DNA of 13,701 nucleotides from an uncultured Bacteroidales bacterium (lineage in GTDB: Bacteria; Bacteroidota; Bacteroidia; Bacteroidales; UBA932). Position numbers and translations under genes: made by a program. A model generated the notes under the pieces. That model was given only the letters and a program-made list of their open reading frames with translations. It made no database searches and had not been told where the DNA came from. The stretch is taken from positions 1 to 13,701 of the forward strand of contig CABUIX010000057.1 in the NCBI GenBank assembly GCA_902491795.1, read 5' to 3'. Of the stretch, positions 7,302 through 13,701 are shown one piece after another; position 1 is the first letter of the stretch; every line of letters begins with the position of its first letter.

Positions 7302-8218
7302 AAGTCCTTGTAGCAACACAGAAGCCTTTCGCCCCTGTGGCGGTGGAAGGCATCAGGAACATTGTGGAGAAAGCTGGCTATGAACTCGCGCTGCTGGAGA
7401 AGTATCCCGGTGAGGCGGAACTCATTGCCGCAGTCTCCAATGCGGATGCGCTGATCGTCCGTTCGGACAAGGTGACTGCCGCAGTTCTCGAGGCTGCACC
7501 GAAGCTGCGCATAGTTGTGCGTGCCGGTGCAGGCTATGACAATCTTGACCTTGCCGCCTGCTCCGCAAAAGGCGTGGTTGCGATGAACACTCCGGGACAG
7601 AACTCCAATGCTGTTGCCGAACTTGCGATAGCCATGATGATCTTCATGGCCCGTTGTCAGTTCACTCCTTCTACCGGATCGGAGATCAGCGGAAAGACCC
7701 TCGGTGTCCAGGCTTTTGGCAATGTCGGCAGGCTGGTGGCCCGCAAGGCGGCTGCGCTTGGCATGAAGACTCTTGCTGTCGACCCGTTCCTGACTCCCGA
7801 ACAGATACGCGAAGGCGGAGCCGAGCCTGCAGGAAGCGTTGAGGAACTCTATTCACGCAGCGATTATGTGAGCGTGCACATTCCGGCGACTCCCCAGACT
7901 ATAGGCAGTATCGGCCGCGATCTTATCTGCAGCATGCCGAAGAACGCGGTACTTGTCAACACTGCACGCAAGGAGGTCATGGACGAGGCCGGGCTGGCCC
8001 AGGCTCTCGAAGAGCGCCCTGACATCAAATATGTAACTGATGTGGCTCCGGGCAACTACGAGGAACTGCGCGAGAAGTTCGGACTCAGGGTATTCGCTAC
8101 GTCGAAGAAGATGGGAGCGCAGACCGCCGAGGCAAACATCAATGCCGGGCTTGCGGCTGCAAGGCAGATTGTGGCGTATTTCGAGAACGGAGACGAAAGG
8201 TTCAGGCTCAACAAATAG
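7298..8218 (+). CDS. serA: D-3-phosphoglycerate dehydrogenase, short form
   Basis: A 306-residue NAD-dependent 2-hydroxyacid dehydrogenase of the SerA type, oxidising 3-phosphoglycerate to 3-phosphohydroxypyruvate, the first step of serine synthesis. Its place directly after serC, with a four-base ATGA overlap, makes this role very likely. The substrate-binding part includes RAGAGYDNLDL; the nucleotide fold shows LGVQAFGNVGR, where Ala139 stands for the first Gly of GxGxxG (G141 and G144 are present). Arg224 in NTARKEVMDE is the conserved catalytic arginine. Odd point: in the segment that normally reads TPHxGAxT, this protein has SKKMGAQT, so Lys271 occupies the catalytic histidine position. 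The same arrangement appears, from memory, to be usual in Bacteroidetes SerA, so it is not likely a decayed gene. The protein lacks the C-terminal ACT domain, so feedback inhibition by serine through that domain is not expected. An AGGTGAG a few bases before the ATG is the only Shine-Dalgarno-like site in this operon. Confidence 0.92.
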   Translation: MKVLVATQKPFAPVAVEGIRNIVEKAGYELALLEKYPGEAELIAAVSNADALIVRSDKVTAAVLEAAPKLRIVVRAGAGYDNLDLAACSAKGVVAMNTPGQNSNAVAELAIAMMIFMARCQFTPSTGSEISGKTLGVQAFGNVGRLVARKAAALGMKTLAVDPFLTPEQIREGGAEPAGSVEELYSRSDYVSVHIPATPQTIGSIGRDLICSMPKNAVLVNTARKEVMDEAGLAQALEERPDIKYVTDVAPGNYEELREKFGLRVFATSKKMGAQTAEANINAGLAAARQIVAYFENGDERFRLNK

Positions 8219-8227
8219 TTCGGTCAT

Positions 8228-9469
8228 ATGGTAAGAGTAAAACCCTTTGCCGCATTGCGGCCTCCCAGGGAGCTGGTGACTGAGGTCTCGGCTCCTCCAT
8301 ACGACGTGCTCAATTCGGCCGAGGCCAAGGCCATGGCAGGCGAGAAGTCCCTGCTCCACATAACAAAGCCGGAGATAGACTTCGACCCCATGCTTCCGGA
8401 TCACGATCCGAGGGTCTACGACAAGGCTGTGGAGAATTTCCGGAAATGGCAGCGGAACGGCTGGCTTGTCCGCGATCCGAAACCCTGCTACTATGTATAT
8501 GCCCAGACCATGGGAGACCGTACACAATACGGCATAGTGCTGTGCGCCCACACCGACGACTACAGCTCCGGCGCGATCAAGAAGCATGAACTTACGCGCA
8601 GGGACAAGGAAGACGACAGGATGATTCACGTCCGCATACAGAATGCCAACATTGAGCCTGTGTTCTTCTCCTTCAAGGACAACGCGGAACTTGCTGAAAT
8701 AGTCTCGGCTGCTGCTGCCGGACCTTCCGAATACAGCTTTGTCGACGAGAACGGATTCGGTCACGAGTTCTGGGTCATCGGCGACGATGCTGTCAACGAA
8801 CGCATTAGCCGCATCTTTGCCGATGAGATCGATGCTTTCTACGTGGCCGACGGGCATCACCGGACCGCGGCTGCGGCGAGGGTAGGCGCAGAGAAAAAGG
8901 CGCAGAATCCCCATCATACCGGCAACGAGGAATACAATTACTTCATGGCGGTGTGCTTCCCCGAAAGTCAGCTCAGGATCATTGACTACAACCGTGTGGT
9001 CAGGGATCTTGCCGGCATGGACAGCGGGGAATTCCTGCGCAGACTCTCCGAAGACTTCGAGGTTGAATGCAAGGGCACGGAAATCTACCGTCCGGCCGCC
9101 CTGCACAATTTCTCGATGTATCTCGACGGCAAGTGGTATTCTCTGACCGCAAGGCCCGGCCGCTATGACGATTCGGACCCGATAGGTGTACTGGATGTTA
9201 CGGTGCTCTCCGGACTTGTTCTCGACAAGCTGCTTGGCATCAAGGATCTGCGTACCGACAAGCGCATCGATTTCGTCGGCGGCATACGCGGGCTCGGAGA
9301 ACTTTCAAGGAGGGTCGACTCCGGGGAAATGAAGGTCGCATTTGCACTTTACCCCGTGTCGATGGCCCAGTTGATCAACATCGCCGACAGCGGCATGATC
9401 ATGCCGCCAAAAACCACCTGGTTCGAGCCGAAGCTGCGCTCCGGACTGGCCGTTCACACTTTAGACTGA
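8228..9469 (+). CDS. DUF1015 family protein, possible ParB/SerK-like serine enzyme
   Basis: A 413-residue protein of the DUF1015 family (PF06245). Visible signatures are PPYDVLNSAEAKAMA near the N-terminus, KKHELTRRDKEDDR in the middle and YVADGHHRTAAAARVG with D208, H210, H211 and R212. No biochemical function is firmly assigned that I know of. The DGHHR motif resembles the GHHR-type motif of ParB-fold proteins, including the archaeal ADP-dependent serine kinase SerK; this is a remembered similarity, not an alignment. Placement after serC and serA, nine bases from the serA stop, is a recurrent context, also seen as I recall in Thermotoga. Since no phosphoserine phosphatase gene is present, a role in handling phosphoserine or serine is a reasonable guess. 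No signal peptide or membrane segment is seen, so the protein is cytoplasmic. recQ begins six bases after its stop. The long antisense frame opposite this gene is not credible. Confidence 0.9.
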   Translation: MVRVKPFAALRPPRELVTEVSAPPYDVLNSAEAKAMAGEKSLLHITKPEIDFDPMLPDHDPRVYDKAVENFRKWQRNGWLVRDPKPCYYVYAQTMGDRTQYGIVLCAHTDDYSSGAIKKHELTRRDKEDDRMIHVRIQNANIEPVFFSFKDNAELAEIVSAAAAGPSEYSFVDENGFGHEFWVIGDDAVNERISRIFADEIDAFYVADGHHRTAAAARVGAEKKAQNPHHTGNEEYNYFMAVCFPESQLRIIDYNRVVRDLAGMDSGEFLRRLSEDFEVECKGTEIYRPAALHNFSMYLDGKWYSLTARPGRYDDSDPIGVLDVTVLSGLVLDKLLGIKDLRTDKRIDFVGGIRGLGELSRRVDSGEMKVAFALYPVSMAQLINIADSGMIMPPKTTWFEPKLRSGLAVHTLD

Positions 9470-9475
9470 CGAAAC

Positions 9476-11686
9476 ATGAATGCTGATTCTGATCTGATTC
9501 GAGTGACGCTCAAGAACTTCTTCGGTTACGACACCTTCAAGGGAGAACAGGAGGAGATAATCAAACACCTCATAGGCGGAGGCGACTGCTTCGTGCTTAT
9601 GCCAACAGGCGGCGGAAAGTCTTTGTGCTACCAGTTGCCTGCTTTGGTCATGGGCGGCACGGCCATAGTCATATCTCCCCTTATCGCGCTCATGAAGAAT
9701 CAGGTGGATCTGCTTCGCGGTTTCGAGAACGGCGACGAGAGCATAGCGCATTTCCTGAATTCCTCCCTGTCCAAGGCTCAGCTTGACGAGGTCAGGGAGG
9801 ACCTTTTGGCCGGAAAGACAAAGCTCCTGTATGTGGCTCCGGAATCCTTGACCAAGGAAGAGAACGTGACCCTGCTCAAGGAACTTCAGATCTCGTTCTA
9901 TGCTGTCGACGAGGCCCACTGCATATCCGAGTGGGGTCATGACTTCCGCCCGGAATACCGCAGGATAAAGTCAATCGTGGACCAGATCGGCCGCAGACCC
10001 ATCATTGCCTTGACTGCAACTGCTACCCCGAAGGTTCAGAGCGACATACTCAAGACTCTCGGGATACCTGAGGCCAGGGTGTTCAAGTCGTCGTTCAACC
10101 GTCCCAATCTTTATTACGAGATACGGGACAAGGTTGAACCGGAAAAAGACATAATCAAGTTCATTCGGCAGAATCCCGGGAAGTCCGGCATAATATACTG
10201 CCTGAGCCGCAAGAAAGTCGAGGAACTTGCGGAGCTGCTCAACATCAACGGCATCAAGGCCTTGCCCTATCATGCGGGCCTGGATGCGAAGACCAGGGCG
10301 GAGAACCAGGACAAGTTCCTGATGGAGGAGGTGGACGTGATAGTGGCGACAATAGCCTTCGGAATGGGCATTGACAAACCCGACGTGCGCTTCGTCATGC
10401 ACTACGACATCCCCAAGAGCATAGAGAGCTATTATCAGGAGACCGGGCGCGCCGGCCGTGACGGACAAGAGGGTCTGTGCATTGCATACTACAGCTACAA
10501 GGACATACAGAAACTGGAGAAATACATGCAGGGCAAGCCGGTGGCAGAACAGGAGATAGGCCGCCAGCTGCTGGGAGAAGTCACAGCCTACGCAGAATCC
10601 AGCCAGTGCCGCAGAAAGCTGCTGCTCAACTACTTCGGCGAGACATATGGGCAGGACAACTGCCACTGCTGCGACAACTGCCTGCATCCCAGGCCCACAT
10701 TCGATGGACGCAAGGAGATGAGCCTTGTGCTGAAACTGGTGTCTTCGCTTCCGGAACATTTCAAAATCGAGCATCTCGCGAACATACTTGCAGGAGTCAG
10801 CAACTCCATGATCAAGTCGTACAGGCACGATGAGCTCGAACTCTTCGGGGCCGGCGCAGACCATTCAAAGAAATTCTGGTTTGCCGTCCTGCATCAGGGC
10901 CTCATCGCCCATTTGCTGGAGAAGGAGATAGAGTCTTATGGACTTATTCATATAACTGATCTCGGGCGGAAGTTCCTTGAGAATCCATGGGAACTCAGGC
11001 TGGTGGAGGACCGTGAGTTCGTCGGAGGCACTGACTCCGACGAAGACGAGGAGGAAGCTGCAGCGGCTTCTGCAATGAGGTCCGGCGGATCCGGTGACCC
11101 CGTGCTTCTGGCAATGCTCAAGGACCTGCGCAAGGATGTGTCCAAGAGGCTCAGGCTGCAGCCGTGGATCATCTTCGGGGATCCCGCACTCGAAGACATG
11201 TCGATCACATATCCGATCACTCTTGACGAACTGAAGAATTGCCAGGGAGTCGGAGACGGGAAGGCAAGGAAGTTCGGGAAAGAATTCGTCGAACTCATCA
11301 AGAAATATGTCGAGGAGAACGACATAGAGAGACCCGACGTCTTTGTGATCAAGTCCGCCCCGAACAAGTCGGCCAACAAGGTCTTCATAATCCAGAGCAT
11401 CGACAGGCACATGTCGCTTGAGGACATTGCTGCCGCCAAGAACATGGACATGGACGAACTGATGGGGGAGATCGAGGCGATCGTGGCCAGCGGAATGAAG
11501 CTTAACCTCGACTACTACATCGAGGAAAATCTCGACGAGGAAATAGTCGAAGACATCTATAACTATTTCAGGAACGATGCCACGTCCGATGACGTGCAGT
11601 CGGCAATCGAGGCCCTTGGGCCTGATTACTACGAGATCGAGGTAAGGCTTGTGCGCATCAAGTTCCTGTGTGAGATAGCGTCGTGA
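9476..11686 (+). CDS. recQ: ATP-dependent DNA helicase RecQ, long form
   Basis: A 736-residue 3'-to-5' superfamily 2 DNA helicase involved in recombination and replication-fork repair, longer than the E. coli enzyme (about 610). Motif I has Lys48 in TGGGKS, motif II is D145-E-A-H followed by the ISEWGHDFRPEY aromatic loop, motif III is TATAT near 180, and motif VI is QETGRAGR with R325. The RecQ zinc site is C378, C396, C399 and C402, followed by the winged-helix RQC domain to about 515. An acidic linker (about 518-535, DSDEDEEE then Ala-rich) precedes an HRDC domain (about 545-617), and a C-terminal helix-turn-helix extension of the HTH_40 type fills 628-736. That extension explains the extra length and is usual in Bacteroidota. 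It starts six bases after DUF1015; its TGA overlaps the GTG start of dnaG. Confidence 0.97.
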   Translation: MNADSDLIRVTLKNFFGYDTFKGEQEEIIKHLIGGGDCFVLMPTGGGKSLCYQLPALVMGGTAIVISPLIALMKNQVDLLRGFENGDESIAHFLNSSLSKAQLDEVREDLLAGKTKLLYVAPESLTKEENVTLLKELQISFYAVDEAHCISEWGHDFRPEYRRIKSIVDQIGRRPIIALTATATPKVQSDILKTLGIPEARVFKSSFNRPNLYYEIRDKVEPEKDIIKFIRQNPGKSGIIYCLSRKKVEELAELLNINGIKALPYHAGLDAKTRAENQDKFLMEEVDVIVATIAFGMGIDKPDVRFVMHYDIPKSIESYYQETGRAGRDGQEGLCIAYYSYKDIQKLEKYMQGKPVAEQEIGRQLLGEVTAYAESSQCRRKLLLNYFGETYGQDNCHCCDNCLHPRPTFDGRKEMSLVLKLVSSLPEHFKIEHLANILAGVSNSMIKSYRHDELELFGAGADHSKKFWFAVLHQGLIAHLLEKEIESYGLIHITDLGRKFLENPWELRLVEDREFVGGTDSDEDEEEAAAASAMRSGGSGDPVLLAMLKDLRKDVSKRLRLQPWIIFGDPALEDMSITYPITLDELKNCQGVGDGKARKFGKEFVELIKKYVEENDIERPDVFVIKSAPNKSANKVFIIQSIDRHMSLEDIAAAKNMDMDELMGEIEAIVASGMKLNLDYYIEENLDEEIVEDIYNYFRNDATSDDVQSAIEALGPDYYEIEVRLVRIKFLCEIAS

Positions 11687-13680
11687 TACCTCCCGAGACA
11701 GTCAATCTTATACTTGACACGGCCCAGATTGTGGATGTGGTCAGCGATTACGTGACGCTCAAGCGCCGCGGGGCGAACTATGTGGCATGCTGCCCGTTCC
11801 ACAACGAGAAGACCCCTTCGTTCTACGTGTCTCCCGCCAAGGGCATCTACAAGTGCTTCGGTTGCGGAAAGGCAGGCTCGGCTGTCGGATTCGTGATGGA
11901 GGAAGAGCACTGCTCATACACCGAGGCCCTGCGCTACCTTGCGAGAAAGTACAACATCGAGATAGTCGAGGAGGAGGAAACCCCGGAAGAACTCATGCGC
12001 AGGCAGAAGAAGGAGAGTCTGCTGCTGGTTTCAGAATACGCCATGAAGTTCTTTCACGGGAATCTGAAGAGCGGAGAGGGCCGAGACGTAGGCTATGCCT
12101 ATTTCCGTTCCAGGGGCATAGAAGACGCCACCATCGGGAAATTCGGGCTGGGATGGGCCCCGGGTGGAGGATCGGCATTTACCGATGCGGCAATTGCTGC
12201 CGGCTACAAGCCGGAATACCTTGTGGATGCCGGCCTATCTGTCCGGCATGACGACGGCACTCTGGGTGACAAGTTCCGCGAGCGGGTGATGTTCCCCATA
12301 CATTCCGTCAGCGGAAGAGTCGTGGCGTTCAGCGGACGTACCCTGCGTTCCGACAATCCGGCCAAATATGTCAATTCTCCCGAGACGGAAATATATGTCA
12401 AGAGCCGGAACCTCCTGGGCATCTGGTTCGCAAAGTCGGAAATTTCCAGGCAGGACAAGTGCATACTTGTGGAGGGGAACATAGACATGGTGATGATGCA
12501 CCAGCTGGGAATATGCAATGTCGTGGCTTCCTGCGGAACATCGCTTACCGTGGAACAGGTCCGTCTGATCCACAAGTTTACGGAGAACATCACGATAATG
12601 TATGACGGGGATTCTGCCGGAATACACGCAGCCCTGAGAGGAATCAACCTGGTCCTCTCGGAGGGCATGAACGTGAAGATTGTCCTGCTTCCCGACGGTG
12701 AAGACCCCGATTCTTTCTGCCGCAAGCATACACTTGATGAGGTGAACGACTACATGGGCAGGGAGGAGAAGGATTTCATTGCGTTCAAGACGGAGCTTCT
12801 TCTTGGCGAAGCCGCAGGTGATCCTCTCAAGAAGGCCAACCTTATAAATGACATTGCCGACACCATAGCGGAGATTCCCGATGCGGTCAAGAGGTCGACC
12901 TACGTCGAATACACCGCTTCCCGGTTCAGGATAGAGACCCAGATCCTGTTTGACAGGATCGCCGGCGTCCGCAGGAAGATGATGGACGACAGGAAGGCCG
13001 CGATGCGAAGGGAGGAGAGGAAGGAACATGCTGCGGCGGAGGATTCCGGCACGCAGCCCGTCGGACAGGAGCCCGTGACTCAGACGACCGCTCCCGATGA
13101 GGGCGGAGCCTGGACGGAGGAGAACAAGGTGCTCGCAGGAACCGAGAAGGACCTTCTGGCCTTTCTTCTGGGACACGGATGCGACCCGATGGAGTTCGAG
13201 AGCGATTCGGAGTTCTACTCCGGTGACGAAGAAGAGAAGCCCACGGTAGCCGATTTCATAAGGGAGGCGCTTGAGAGCGACGGCACCAGAATGGCAAACT
13301 CGGCCTACGACGCCGTCTATTCGGCATATTTCGACTGTTACGACAGGGGCCTTCCGCAGGAGGACATAGTGAAGTCCCTTCTCGATTCTCCCGACAGGAG
13401 AGTCGCTGCAGTTACTGCTGCGCTCTATACCGAAAAGTATGTGCTTTCGGTCAGCACCTTCCGCAAGTCGATGACCACCACGCAGTCATGGCTCGTTGCC
13501 CAGGTGCCTAGGACGATCATGATGTATGCCGAAAGGAGGCTGCAGGACCGCTACGAAAAGCTGGTGAGGAATCTTGCATCCGCACCTGAAGAGGAACAGC
13601 TGAAACTGCTTCAGGAAATGAAGAAGATCCAGGCAGCCCAACGGCATATCAAGCAGATGTCCGGCAGGGAAAAGAGATAG
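11683..13680 (+). CDS. dnaG: DNA primase DnaG
   Basis: A 665-residue bacterial primase that makes RNA primers for replication at the fork, working with the DnaB helicase. The CHC2 zinc ligands are C37, H40, C58 and C61 in CPFHNEKTPSF and KCFGCGKAG. The Toprim catalytic core has Glu264 in VEGNID and D308 and D310 in YDGDSAG, with a following DGEDPDSF segment. A low-complexity linker rich in Ala, Glu, Gln and Pro (about 447-485) leads to the DnaB-binding C-terminal region, which is divergent. The start is GTG at 11683, overlapping the recQ TGA by four bases (GTGA), and it is supported by the family N-terminus IPPETVNLILD before VDVVSDYVTLKRRG. This implies translational coupling to recQ. In most bacteria dnaG lies with rpsU and rpoD; here it closes a serine and recQ run, with only 21 bases of window beyond it. 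Confidence 0.97.
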   Translation: MIPPETVNLILDTAQIVDVVSDYVTLKRRGANYVACCPFHNEKTPSFYVSPAKGIYKCFGCGKAGSAVGFVMEEEHCSYTEALRYLARKYNIEIVEEEETPEELMRRQKKESLLLVSEYAMKFFHGNLKSGEGRDVGYAYFRSRGIEDATIGKFGLGWAPGGGSAFTDAAIAAGYKPEYLVDAGLSVRHDDGTLGDKFRERVMFPIHSVSGRVVAFSGRTLRSDNPAKYVNSPETEIYVKSRNLLGIWFAKSEISRQDKCILVEGNIDMVMMHQLGICNVVASCGTSLTVEQVRLIHKFTENITIMYDGDSAGIHAALRGINLVLSEGMNVKIVLLPDGEDPDSFCRKHTLDEVNDYMGREEKDFIAFKTELLLGEAAGDPLKKANLINDIADTIAEIPDAVKRSTYVEYTASRFRIETQILFDRIAGVRRKMMDDRKAAMRREERKEHAAAEDSGTQPVGQEPVTQTTAPDEGGAWTEENKVLAGTEKDLLAFLLGHGCDPMEFESDSEFYSGDEEEKPTVADFIREALESDGTRMANSAYDAVYSAYFDCYDRGLPQEDIVKSLLDSPDRRVAAVTAALYTEKYVLSVSTFRKSMTTTQSWLVAQVPRTIMMYAERRLQDRYEKLVRNLASAPEEEQLKLLQEMKKIQAAQRHIKQMSGREKR

Positions 13681-13701
13681 CCACCGATTTGCTTTAATTG
13701 A

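Noticed and set aside
7853..9106. Minus-strand open frame of 417 codons opposite serA and DUF1015
   Set aside because: It lies antisense to two clear family genes and has no recognisable domain. Long antisense frames are common in GC-rich codon-biased DNA.
9971..10864. Minus-strand open frame of 297 codons opposite recQ
   Set aside because: It is antisense to the RecQ helicase and zinc domains, whose conservation dictates the sequence; the translation has no recognisable motif.
12235..13176. Minus-strand open frame of 313 codons opposite dnaG
   Set aside because: It is antisense to the Toprim region of DnaG and shows no protein-like signature.

Overview
The window reads as chromosomal DNA of a fairly GC-rich member of the Bacteroidota, probably an uncultured gut or rumen Bacteroidales. 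Several things point there. The SerC, SerA, RecQ and pRiA4b-like proteins carry lineage-typical sequence. Most genes lack Shine-Dalgarno sites and have A-rich leaders. The candidate promoters fit the Bacteroidota pattern TTTG-N19-21-TAnnTTTG rather than the E. coli -35/-10 pattern. There are eight confident protein-coding genes plus one small family protein, and no RNA genes, insertion sequences, phage genes or CRISPR arrays.

Left part (1-4980, plus strand): about 295 bases without a convincing gene are followed by two exported family 3 glycoside hydrolases in tandem, 27 bases apart. They belong to different GH3 subgroups. The first has an EF-hand-like N-terminal segment and no fibronectin-like C-terminal domain. 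The second is of the BglB type with a C-terminal FnIII-like domain. Both look like periplasmic enzymes of plant or microbial glycan breakdown. A strong bidirectional hairpin terminator at 4953-4979 closes this unit.

Middle (5000-5618): a convergent minus-strand gene encodes a pRiA4b ORF-3-like protein with an extremely acidic C-terminal tail. It is transcribed away from a short divergent promoter region.

Right part (5619-13680, plus strand): six genes are packed with gaps of 12 bases or less, or with 4-base overlaps: yigZ-like IMPACT protein, serC, serA, DUF1015, recQ and dnaG. The first four look metabolic, with serine biosynthesis at the core, and the last two are DNA replication and repair enzymes. 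One promoter candidate lies directly before yigZ and would give an almost leaderless mRNA. A second lies inside the 3' end of yigZ and would drive serC onward.

The most interesting point is the serC-serA-DUF1015 block. The cluster has the aminotransferase and dehydrogenase of the phosphorylated serine pathway but no recognisable phosphoserine phosphatase, while the third gene is a DUF1015 protein with a DGHHR motif resembling that of ParB-fold free serine kinases. SerA itself carries lysine where canonical enzymes carry the catalytic histidine. These are hypotheses from sequence and context, not demonstrated functions.
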